This document shows, piece by piece, positions 27,983-35,763 of a DNA stretch of 64,000 bases. The position numbers and the translations under genes were made by a program. Source of the DNA: Bacteroides ihuae (GTDB lineage Bacteria > Bacteroidota > Bacteroidia > Bacteroidales > Bacteroidaceae); the NCBI RefSeq assembly GCF_900104585.1, contig NZ_FNVX01000004.1:1-64000 (forward strand), written 5' to 3'. Positions within the stretch are counted from its first letter, which is position 1; each line of letters opens with the position of its first letter. The notes below the pieces were generated by a model. The model saw only the letters and a list, made by a program, of their open reading frames with translations, did not search any database and was not told where the DNA came from.

Positions 27983-28045
27983 TTAGGTGATCTGGGTGAA
28001 TGAAAACATATCTTTCAGAGAACAATCATCATTCACTCCTTTCAT
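27983..28045 (-). other. conserved 63-nt leader frame (copy C)
   Basis: Encodes MKGVNDDCSLKDMFSFTQIT and stop, with ATG start and the same length as copies A and B. About eight base changes against copy A; some are silent and none shift the frame. The inverted repeat is shortened to GTGAATG / CATTCAC by an A:C mismatch. The start is about 20 bases after the predicted transcription start. Confidence 0.5.
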
Positions 28046-28072
28046 TATACATTATTTCCTCATTTTTCCTCT

Positions 28073-28132
28073 CAAACATAAGATTTAAAGCCCTCACAGA
28101 CAAATATTTATCGTCACATTTGCGTCACATTT
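28073..28132 (-). promoter_or_regulatory. peptide-gene promoter with direct-repeat operator
   Basis: -7 TATGTTTG at 28073-28080, -33 TTTG at 28101-28104 (20-base gap), operator TCACATTTGCGTCACATTT at 28114-28132 (plus-strand reading). Geometry is identical to the site at 22428-22487. It drives the leader frame, the NVEALA gene at 27543 and the propeller at 26258. Confidence 0.85.
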
Positions 28133-28181
28133 TCCAAACAGAGACTATAACCCAATTAATACCACAATAGATCCAACTATT

Positions 28182-28560
28182 CTAGAGCTTCAATTGTCGA
28201 GCATTACCTTTTATTCTAAGTTTTATCGGTGAAGATGGCACATTACAATAAACTGTAACAGTTTTGTCTAAATGCTCAGCATTATCAGCTTTATAAAATA
28301 CCTGAAACTTTAAGCTCTTCCCAGGTTGGAGCGGTTCATGATTGTACTCAGTCGAAACACAACCACAAGAAGTTGTCACCCCATTTATAACCAATAGCTG
28401 ATTGCCTTCATTGCGTAAAGTGAAAGTAGCTTGCTGTTTCTTTTGCCAATCAAAGGTTCCCAGATCAATCATCTCTTCGTCTATCGAAATCTTCGTTTGA
28501 GAAAGAATAGCTTTATCTGTATATGCCTTACCCAAAACTAATTTCAGATATAATTCTTTA
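28182..28560 (-). pseudogene. 3' part of the IS-split CxxC/DUF1573 lipoprotein gene
   Basis: Encodes the C-terminal DUF1573 domain, an Ig-like fold with the signature VTTSCGCVSTEY. The reading frame extends past the first Met (28535) into KELYLKLVLGKAYTDKAIL and up to the IS21 target duplication at 28561-28567. Removing the element and one duplication joins this in frame to the part at 31312-31811 (PIHNPKVKELYLKL across the join). An internal start at 28535 could in principle give a free DUF1573 domain, but it would lack a signal sequence. Confidence 0.85.
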
Positions 28561-28829
28561 ACTTTAGTGATAATATCATCCCCGTGGTACCGTCCATAGC
28601 GGTGTTCTGGTACCCCAATTTATCGTGTTGATTGATCTTGTATCACTTGACTGGTACCGTTGGCGTTTGTGTTTCCATTTCCAACTTTCAACCACGTTCA
28701 TATCACTTGATTGGTACCATCAATATCACTTTTAGCGGTACTTCTATTCGTAAAATTTGCAATGGCATTATATTGTTGTTGGGTTATGCCCAGAATTAAC
28801 AATATTATTAACGTCTAAAAGTAAACCAA

Positions 28830-30404
28830 ATGTTACGACTAAGACAGATTTTACAGATGCTAGGCAATGGTATTCCACAAGCTGATATATGTGGAATTGT
28901 TCATTGCAGCAAACGTACCGTATCGGGTTATCGGAAGATTGCATCGACGACGAGACAAAGTTTTGAAGAGCTGCTAGCAATGGCAGACAGTGAGCTGGAA
29001 ACCATCTTTATGCCCCCAAAGAATGCACTTAATGACGATGGACGTAAGCAGGAGCTTGAACGCATGATGCCGGAAATTATCAAGCGCCTGGGTCGCAAGC
29101 ATGCCAATGTCCAGTTTGTATTTGAGGATTACTACCATAAGGAATGTCCCAGCGGTTATGGTTATACTCAATTCAAGAAGCATGTTAGCTCTTATAGAGA
29201 GAAAAATGACTACTCCTATCACAACGTCTATGAGCCCGGTAAGGAATGGCAAATAGACTTTGCCGGAGATGCCTTGTTTCTGACCGACAGGCTCACCAAG
29301 GTGAGACAGAAACTGGTGGTATTGGTATGCGTGATGCCCTACAGCAATCTGCCATTCATGATGGCCATGCCCAATGCCACTACCGAATGGTTTTTCCATG
29401 GACTCAACAAAGGACTAGAATTTATAGGTGCTGTCCCCCATACAGCCAAAAGTGACAACATGAAACAATGGGTAACGAAATCTGACCGCTACAGCCTTAC
29501 GTTTTCGGATGCCAATGTGGAATGGGCGATGTATTACGGCATAGAACCTACAGCTTGTCGCGTGCGCAAACCCCGTGACAAAGGACCTGTTGAGGGTGCT
29601 GTGGGCCAACTCTACAAGTACGTGTATGCCCGCCTTGAAGGTGAAGAGTTCTACGCTTTGGATGCACTGAACGATCGCATCCTTGAACTCCTTGAAGAAT
29701 ATTGTAGTCTTCCCTTCAAGGGTTCTACCCGGTGGGAGATCTTTCAGAAGTATGAGAAGCCTGAAATGAATCCGTTGCCGGATCAAATGTATCGTCTTCG
29801 TATGCGCAAGGAGGTTAAGCTTAGCAGTACATACCATGTATGTGTAGGCAGTGAGCGCCACTTCTACAGTGTCCCGTTTAAATATGTCGGACAAAAGGTT
29901 AAAATCATGTGGGACGTGCACTCTGTAGAGATCTATGTGGGTACAATATGCGCTTGTATGCATCGTAGAAGCCTCATACCATATGGCTACTCCACTGAGA
30001 AATCGCACATGCCGGAGAATCATACTGCATACGAGCATCGCAAGGAGCAGAATGCCGCAACACTCATAGAAAGAGGTGCGCGCATTGGGCAATCTGTTGA
30101 ATGGGCAATAACAGACATCCTCCAGCGCACCACTTTCCCTCAGCAAGCATATGGGAAATGCAACGGACTGCTTGCTTTGGCAAAGAAATATGGCAGAAGC
30201 AGATTGGAACATGCTTGCATGATGATGAGAGAAGAAACGGATGTGGCAAGCTATAAGACTCTCTGTAATATGCTTAAGAATAATCGGGATTTGGCTTCCG
30301 GTGAGAAAGAATCTATTTCAAGAACTCCCTTTAACGACAATGTGAGAGGATCTTCTGCGTACACGTCCATACCATCACTTAGAAAGGAGGCCGACCATGA
30401 ATGA
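28830..30404 (+). CDS. istA: IS21 transposase IstA
   Basis: 524 residues: an N-terminal helix-turn-helix (LRQILQMLGNGIPQADICGI) for DNA binding, then an rve/DDE catalytic core starting near WQIDFAGDALFLTD, with the second Asp in AKSDNMKQW and the Glu in GPVEGAVGQLYKY. A C-terminal beta region follows. The length fits the family and the frame is intact. It overlaps istB by 8 bp, consistent with coupled translation. Confidence 0.93.
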   Translation: MLRLRQILQMLGNGIPQADICGIVHCSKRTVSGYRKIASTTRQSFEELLAMADSELETIFMPPKNALNDDGRKQELERMMPEIIKRLGRKHANVQFVFEDYYHKECPSGYGYTQFKKHVSSYREKNDYSYHNVYEPGKEWQIDFAGDALFLTDRLTKVRQKLVVLVCVMPYSNLPFMMAMPNATTEWFFHGLNKGLEFIGAVPHTAKSDNMKQWVTKSDRYSLTFSDANVEWAMYYGIEPTACRVRKPRDKGPVEGAVGQLYKYVYARLEGEEFYALDALNDRILELLEEYCSLPFKGSTRWEIFQKYEKPEMNPLPDQMYRLRMRKEVKLSSTYHVCVGSERHFYSVPFKYVGQKVKIMWDVHSVEIYVGTICACMHRRSLIPYGYSTEKSHMPENHTAYEHRKEQNAATLIERGARIGQSVEWAITDILQRTTFPQQAYGKCNGLLALAKKYGRSRLEHACMMMREETDVASYKTLCNMLKNNRDLASGEKESISRTPFNDNVRGSSAYTSIPSLRKEADHE

Positions 30405-31131
30405 ACTTGCTTCAATTGTAGAACGCCTAAAGGCTCTTAAACTGAGCGGTATGGCTGAAGCGGTCAGTGATATTATAAAGCTTCCTGTGCAGATGCGGCC
30501 AAGCTTAGAAATGGCTCTGTCAAAAATGCTGGAAACGGAAATCCGTTGTCGTGATGACAGCCGAACTACCAGACTGCTGAAGGAGAGCAAATTGAGATAC
30601 CAAGTACTTGTCGAGGATATCACTTGTTCGACTGCCCGCAACTTTACCCGTGAGCAGCTAACCTCTATTGCTGACTGCGGTTTTGTGCGGCGTGGAGAAA
30701 ATCTGCTTATTACGGGGCTTACTGGATGCGGAAAATCATATCTGGCATGTGCTCTTGGACATCAAGCCTGTACGCTTGGCCTGAAAACACTTTATCTGAA
30801 CATGAACCGATTTGTCGATGTACTCAAACAGTCACGCCTTGACGGAACCTTCTCACAGATGTTGTCACGACTAGACAAGAACGATCTTATCGTCCTTGAC
30901 GATTTTGGGTTGCAGAAAATGGACAGTGATACACGTATAGCATTGCTTACATTACTAGAAGAACGCTATGAAAAGAAGTCAATGATTATTATGTCTCAAC
31001 TTCCTTTGGACAAGTGGTATGACTACATAGCGGAAGCTACACTTGCTGATGCCATCATGGATAGGCTGATAAACTCATCTCATCACCTGAATCTTGAAGG
31101 ACCATCATTACGAAAGAGAAAAAATAAATAA
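30397..31131 (+). CDS. istB: IS21 ATPase helper IstB
   Basis: 244 residues, the AAA+ ATPase that assembles with IstA and DNA to select targets. Walker A is GLTGCGKSYLA and Walker B is LIVLDDFG. Length and motifs are complete, so the element may be active. Confidence 0.93.
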   Translation: MNELASIVERLKALKLSGMAEAVSDIIKLPVQMRPSLEMALSKMLETEIRCRDDSRTTRLLKESKLRYQVLVEDITCSTARNFTREQLTSIADCGFVRRGENLLITGLTGCGKSYLACALGHQACTLGLKTLYLNMNRFVDVLKQSRLDGTFSQMLSRLDKNDLIVLDDFGLQKMDSDTRIALLTLLEERYEKKSMIIMSQLPLDKWYDYIAEATLADAIMDRLINSSHHLNLEGPSLRKRKNK

Positions 31132-31311
31132 AATAGAATCAGAGAGAGATACCTTTTGGCGGTGTGCAACCACCCTTGAGAAGTATCTCTTTACGACGTT
31201 CATATCACACATTTGGTACCGGTACCAGCCAACGCTACGAGCGGTACCACGAAAGTGTCGCACACGGTACCAAGGGAGTGATATAGCGGTACCAAACGGG
31301 CGATATTATCA

Positions 31312-31811
31312 ACTTTAGGGTTATGAATAGGATTTCCAATAGCAATGACTCTATTTTCTTTATTCAAAAGAAAAGTTTGAAACATCATTTTATCCGGAAA
31401 TTGATTCAATTTATTAATGCTATCTGCATCATCTATGCATACCGGATATTCAAACTTATCACGTTTCAATATATAAGCAATGTCTTTTTTGCTTTTAGGA
31501 TGGAAATAGAATAAGAAAGCGGTATTATTATGAGTTAAAGAATCAAACTCTGTTATCAATTCTTTCCATCTTAGCAGTTGCAACTTGCAACTAGTGCACC
31601 CGGTAGAATCAATATAAGTAAAGATTCTATAGTCACAACCATCTGTATCAAATGCAATGGTATCCCTACCCAATATTGTAAGGATTGAAGTTTCCGGGAA
31701 AACAAGTTCTCGGCTCTCCCACTCATTCACCAAGCGGGCTATTTTCTCTTTCTCGGTCTCTTTGCAAGCACAAAGTAGAAAAATAAGTAATGAATAATAA
31801 AAGGTTTTCAT
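31312..31811 (-). pseudogene. 5' part of the IS-split CxxC/DUF1573 lipoprotein gene
   Basis: Starts MKTFYYSLLIFLLCACKETE with a lipobox (LLCAC) and continues with a thioredoxin-like region holding the pair Cys72-Thr-Ser-Cys75 (DSTGCTSCKLQLL). The host sequence ends at the target duplication 31312-31318; the frame then reads into the IS21 end, adding about 35 foreign residues up to a stop at 31200. The repaired gene would encode 292 residues: lipoprotein signal, thiol-redox-like region, DUF1573. A thiol-active lipoprotein in a peptide cluster could form or exchange disulfides in the Cys-rich cores; this is inference. The gene follows the signal peptidase gene by 22 bases. Confidence 0.85.
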
Positions 31812-31833
31812 AGTAACTAATTTTATTTATATC

Positions 31834-32724
31834 CTATTCAATTGATTTAAGCAATCTTTCCCATTCCCATTTGTTTGTTCCCGGTTTTACAGATTTCCAA
31901 ATGAGAGTAGCCTTTCCTACAATGAATTCTTCGGGTAACAGTCCCCAATAACGGGAATCTTGTGAGTCACGGGTTTTGTCACCAGCCATGAAATAATAGT
32001 TCTTACGAAATCGATACCATTTAAGCGGATGATTATTTAGAAAAACAGTATCTCCGGAAATAGTCATTTTCATGTTCTGTTCATATTCGATTAGCTGTTT
32101 ATAGAGGATAGCATTAATTTGATTCATAATTACAATGCTACCTTTAGCCGGAACATAAAGTGGACCAAAGTTTCTTATATCCCAATCAAACAAGGAATCA
32201 TGAGGATATCCCTTTAGATAAATCTCCTTATGTGTACCCTCTTTCAACAGAACCAATAACTCCTTTTGAGACTCCACATTACCCAAATCATCCGAGCATC
32301 CTTTTACGTAATAGCGCGCATTCACTATCGAAAAAGTATCTCCGGGCAGAGCCACACAACGCTTTACGTAATATTTCATCACGTCGAATGCGATGCTGTC
32401 CCATCTACCAGGGTAAGGAAAATTAAAAACCAATACATCATTACGCTTAATCTTTTGAAAGCCAGGCATTCTGTGGATATGAACGGACTTATTTTCTGCA
32501 GCAGCAGCCAGATTAAACAATCGGCCCCCAAAAGCCAATTTATTGACTATTATATTGTCCCCCGGTAATAAAGCAGGTTGCATTGAATCTGTTGGAATTT
32601 TAAAAGATGTAAAGCAAAAAACTTGAAACACAATCCACAAAGTAGCTGCCATGCACATCCAAAATAAAATAGTGAGTATTTTATTACTGGCTTTACAGAT
32701 ATATTTTCTAAGTTTGTCTAACAT
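31834..32724 (-). CDS. lepB: signal peptidase I encoded in the peptide operon
   Basis: 296 residues, S26 family. One membrane helix (residues 17-38) precedes box B with the nucleophile Ser47 (KIPTDSMQPAL). The general base Lys121 is in YYVKRCVALPGD, and box E is GDKTRDSQDSRYWG. Cleavage would be on the periplasmic side. It lies in the same strand and unit as two NVEALA genes and two propellers and just before the CxxC/DUF1573 gene. A peptidase within a peptide operon suggests a dedicated processing enzyme, perhaps for the ALA site of the NVEALA leaders. Which of several signal peptidases in the cell does this work is unknown. Confidence 0.88.
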   Translation of the reverse strand: MLDKLRKYICKASNKILTILFWMCMAATLWIVFQVFCFTSFKIPTDSMQPALLPGDNIIVNKLAFGGRLFNLAAAAENKSVHIHRMPGFQKIKRNDVLVFNFPYPGRWDSIAFDVMKYYVKRCVALPGDTFSIVNARYYVKGCSDDLGNVESQKELLVLLKEGTHKEIYLKGYPHDSLFDWDIRNFGPLYVPAKGSIVIMNQINAILYKQLIEYEQNMKMTISGDTVFLNNHPLKWYRFRKNYYFMAGDKTRDSQDSRYWGLLPEEFIVGKATLIWKSVKPGTNKWEWERLLKSIE

Positions 32725-32758
32725 TATAAGAATCTTATTGTTAACAAAGCACCAATTT

Positions 32759-33880
32759 TCATTTCAAATGATAACACTTAAAAATAGGATTATCGCTCTT
32801 CGGATCAACACTTATTCCATATAAATATTGATCTTTCAAATCTACGACATAAGAATAAATAGGAATATCCAATATATATTTCTTTACCAAAATTCCATCC
32901 CAATTAAAGACCAACAATTCATCATTACAATAATTAGGATATTCCTTATACAACACATGTTTCCTCACATCACCTTTTGTTAGTGGCGTCAATTGAATGT
33001 AAATGTATCTATTTGTCACTCGCACCTGCATACCTCTCAAGCAATCATTTTCATAAGACCTATTGAGACCATCTTTTGTCGTATACTTAGGATACACACT
33101 TAAGAAATTCCTTTTTTCCTTTAAAACTGTATCCAAAATAGATATTATACTCGCATACTTTCCTGATCCGCAAACATAAACTAATTTATTCTCTGAAGGA
33201 TGCTTAACTATCGTGGCATCCATGTATACACCTTGCTTCACCGGAGAGGCCATATTAAAAGTACCATCATTAGCAGGATAAGGAAAATCTAATTCGTGGC
33301 AAGCTTCAACATTCAAAGCAATAGTAGAAAACAAGTTAGTACTATTAAAGCGAGATCCCAGAGTTAATAAAGTGCTATCATTCATTTTTATCATTGAACC
33401 ACCCATATAAAATGCTTTAGTATCGGGTACTGATATTTTTTTCCACGAAGTGATATCAAACAAGTTTGTTATTTTCTCCATATCTATCATATACATTGAC
33501 TTCAATATTCCAATATAATCATACAGATAAAATTTATTTGTTTTCACATCATAAAAAGAGTGAGGCTGAAGCATTTCAAAAGGACCATCCCCTCTACTTA
33601 AAAAACGCCCTTTCTCAATAAGTTTATTCCCCTTCAGCTCATAGATAAAGAAAATAGGACTATTATAGTTAGACTGCATAATTAAATAATGACCAATCAT
33701 TTCGCTAAAGCTTGTTCCCCAAATAGTAGAATCGCAAAAGAGTGGTTCGCCTTTCAAATAAACAGGATCCATTCTTTTCTCAATCTCTTCATTCTTATTC
33801 TCACTATTAGCAGAATCTCCTTTCTTTGAAAAACAGGAAGTACAAAGCACAAGCACGAAAAGAAAAATTAGTTGTTTCAT
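32759..33880 (-). CDS. 6-bladed beta-propeller lipoprotein paired with the NVEALA peptide at 33969
   Basis: 373 residues, lipobox LVLCTSC (Cys16). Family motif FLSRGDGPFEMLQPHSFYD. The gene sits between its NVEALA gene (88 bases upstream) and the signal peptidase gene (34 bases downstream). Confidence 0.8.
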   Translation of the reverse strand: MKQLIFLFVLVLCTSCFSKKGDSANSENKNEEIEKRMDPVYLKGEPLFCDSTIWGTSFSEMIGHYLIMQSNYNSPIFFIYELKGNKLIEKGRFLSRGDGPFEMLQPHSFYDVKTNKFYLYDYIGILKSMYMIDMEKITNLFDITSWKKISVPDTKAFYMGGSMIKMNDSTLLTLGSRFNSTNLFSTIALNVEACHELDFPYPANDGTFNMASPVKQGVYMDATIVKHPSENKLVYVCGSGKYASIISILDTVLKEKRNFLSVYPKYTTKDGLNRSYENDCLRGMQVRVTNRYIYIQLTPLTKGDVRKHVLYKEYPNYCNDELLVFNWDGILVKKYILDIPIYSYVVDLKDQYLYGISVDPKSDNPIFKCYHLK

Positions 33881-33968
33881 AATAGAAATATTCTTTTAAA
33901 ATAAAATTAAAGTTAGGGAAAGAGCGTCATTACATTATAACCTAATTACAATACAATGACGCTCTAAA

Positions 33969-34223
33969 TTAACCTACATATTCCATAGAAGTTTCAGTTA
34001 CTAAATACAGTTGAGCTCCTATACGTTTTGTCCAAGTACACGATTTTGGAATACACGGGCTACAAGGTGAAGATGTACTCCCCCATCCAGGTTCAAATGC
34101 AAGTGCTTCCACATTATTTAGGGCCAAGTCAGATAATTTAGCCTGATCTTTCATTGTATAGGCATGATATCCTGCAGATATCATTAGGATAGCAACACTC
34201 ATTATAACAAATGCTTTTCTCAT
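33969..34223 (-). CDS. NVEALA-family peptide precursor
   Basis: 84 residues: leader MRKAFVIMSVAILMISAGYH and then KLSDLALNNVEALA; the core begins FEPGWGSTSSPCSPCIPKSC and has three Cys and several aromatic residues. The leader is more diverged than in the 21975/23784 pair but keeps hydrophobic segment, spacing and motif. It is the second peptide gene of the operon that starts at 35652. The 158 bases upstream hold an AAAGAAAGGAGG block (34296-34310 region) but no operator. Confidence 0.82.
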   Translation of the reverse strand: MRKAFVIMSVAILMISAGYHAYTMKDQAKLSDLALNNVEALAFEPGWGSTSSPCSPCIPKSCTWTKRIGAQLYLVTETSMEYVG

Positions 34224-34381
34224 AATATTTCTAATTTAAAAAAATAAATATTTCACAATACAAAACTTTCACTCGCAAATTTCCATTGGAAACGACCTCC
34301 TTTCTTTTTATTTTGGTTTTAAATAATATTGCTATTTTAAATAATAGAGACAAATTCTCTTATTCAATTTTGCCACTATTT

Positions 34382-35449
34382 TTAATGCAAATTAAACCGA
34401 AACTCAACTATTGGTTGATCACTATTTACATCCGTTGCAGTAATAATTCCCTGCGATTCATCCACGTAAATACCATAGATATAACGGTCTAATTTATATT
34501 TACATATGGGTTCACCTTGCAAACTAAAAACATAGATATATTGACCACCATCTATGATTCTACCCTTTTGCTGTGACAATTCTTTAAACGTTCGTCCGTG
34601 AAACACGGCATAAATATAATGATCGGTAACCTGTACATCACTAAACCCCATTATACCTGTAGGGATAGCATACCCCTCTGATTGACTAAATTCCGGTTCA
34701 CCATGGGGCCCCTTACAAACAACGTGTGTACTATCTTTCAAGTTGTAGACCTCCAGCACTTCACCTAACTGGGTAACTGCAGCCAATACTCCATTATGAG
34801 GATTATAATCAATAAAACTGCGCCATGCTTGTGCCAATGCCGGCCCGGCATGCTGCAAGGCTTCCTTATCAGCAGTGGGAATAGTGCCCGCTTTGCGAAT
34901 CAAATGGCCTTTACGATTAACCCAACAGAAACGATAAGCACCCGAATAGTCGGGAATGATAAATGTCGAATCATTATATAAGGAGAAATCAAGTGCACGA
35001 AGAATGCCATTGTCCAGCGACACCACTTCACGAAAGAGAAGTGAGTCGCCGGACCCTGACAAAGGGAAACCTAACCTAATTAATTTACTCTTATTGGCAT
35101 CGAGTGCCCAGACTTCATGCTGTCCGAAAAATCGTATATTATCTGCAGAAAGCATTTCCAAAGGTGCTTCGCCCTTCTTGCCGAATGAACTAAGATAAGC
35201 AAACTCGGGATAGGTGAACAGATGATAATAATAATCAGTGTTATGCAAGTCTAAAATCACAGCTTTATCTCCGTGAACACGAACACGAAAAGGATATCTG
35301 AAAACCGCAGTATCTAGTTCTATAATAGTCGATTTAAGGTGTTTTTCTTGAGGAAAATCCTCATAAACAACCTTTTTCCATTCACTTAAGTGAGAGGAAC
35401 AAGCACCGAAAAACAGAAGAGTTAATAAAATCATTTTCATAGCTACCAA
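34382..35449 (-). CDS. 6-bladed beta-propeller lipoprotein paired with the NVEALA peptide at 35443
   Basis: 355 residues, lipobox FFGACS (Cys17). The motif GKKGEAPLEMLSADNIRF is a changed version of the family signature. The start overlaps the end of the NVEALA gene by 7 bp, so the pair is translationally coupled. This tight link is the strongest sign in the window that peptide and propeller act together. Confidence 0.82.
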   Translation of the reverse strand: MVAMKMILLTLLFFGACSSHLSEWKKVVYEDFPQEKHLKSTIIELDTAVFRYPFRVRVHGDKAVILDLHNTDYYYHLFTYPEFAYLSSFGKKGEAPLEMLSADNIRFFGQHEVWALDANKSKLIRLGFPLSGSGDSLLFREVVSLDNGILRALDFSLYNDSTFIIPDYSGAYRFCWVNRKGHLIRKAGTIPTADKEALQHAGPALAQAWRSFIDYNPHNGVLAAVTQLGEVLEVYNLKDSTHVVCKGPHGEPEFSQSEGYAIPTGIMGFSDVQVTDHYIYAVFHGRTFKELSQQKGRIIDGGQYIYVFSLQGEPICKYKLDRYIYGIYVDESQGIITATDVNSDQPIVEFRFNLH

Positions 35450-35652
35450 ATTCGATAAACTTTGCTATGAATTTGAGGACAATCTAAGGAACCTATTCCG
35501 TTACATCTAATAACATCCCCACTTTCACCACTCGCTAACGCTTCAACATTAGACATAAACAATTCACTCTCAACAGATTTGCTTTTCTTGCACAGATATG
35601 TAATTGTACAAACGACGAGAAGCAAGCAAAATAATTTCAATTTAGCATTCAT
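35443..35652 (-). CDS. NVEALA-family peptide precursor, first gene of the operon
   Basis: 69 residues. The leader MNAKLKLFCLLLVVCTITYL then SKSVESELFMSNVEALA is the most diverged of the set; the core of 29 residues (SGESGDVIRCNGIGSLDCPQ and onward) has two Cys. The start is about 19 bases after the predicted transcription start, where the other promoters place the 63-nt leader frame; this unit has no such leader. Downstream follow propeller, second NVEALA, second propeller, signal peptidase and the CxxC/DUF1573 gene. Confidence 0.83.
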   Translation of the reverse strand: MNAKLKLFCLLLVVCTITYLCKKSKSVESELFMSNVEALASGESGDVIRCNGIGSLDCPQIHSKVYRIW

Positions 35653-35677
35653 TGTGTTTTAGTTTTTTATAACTTTG

Positions 35678-35737
35678 CAAACATAGAATTTAAGATGATT
35701 AATAACAAAAAATCATCGTCACATTTGCGTCACATTT
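35678..35737 (-). promoter_or_regulatory. operon promoter with direct-repeat operator, next to the regulator gene
   Basis: -7 TATGTTTG at 35678-35685, -33 TTTG at 35706-35709 (20-base gap), operator TCACATTTGCGTCACATTT at 35719-35737 (plus-strand reading). The operator ends 26 bases before the start codon of the divergent winged-helix regulator. On the plus strand TAACTTTG (35670-35677) directly abuts the minus-strand -7 box and might be a -7 box for the regulator; in that case the operator would lie in the regulator's leader. Confidence 0.85.
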
Positions 35738-35763
35738 TACAAACGCCCGATTATAGGCACATT

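Larger units (their letters stand above)
28568..31311 (+). mobile_element. complete IS21-family insertion sequence
   Basis: 2744 bp with ends TGATAATATC and GATATTATCA (10-bp perfect terminal inverted repeats) and a perfect 7-bp target duplication ACTTTAG at 28561-28567 and 31312-31318. It carries istA and istB. Both ends hold several short GGTACC-centred repeats (for example near 28586, 28608, 28650, 28705 on the left and 31215-31295 on the right), matching the multiple transposase-binding repeats of IS21 ends. The intact duplication, ends and genes suggest a recent insertion. Confidence 0.93.

Noticed and set aside
28768..28980. Minus-strand frame at the IS21 left end
   Set aside because: It lies across the istA start and terminal repeats; no support as a gene.
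29415..30212. 265-codon frame on the minus strand
   Set aside because: Antisense shadow of the intact istA gene; no start context or family.
31200..31311. C-terminal 35 residues of the frame ending at 31200
   Set aside because: These are encoded by the IS21 right end and are not part of the host protein.
35695..35763. Upstream ATG for the winged-helix regulator
   Set aside because: It would place the operator inside the coding region, and the added residues do not look like part of a membrane protein start; ATG at 35764 directly precedes the basic residues and first helix.
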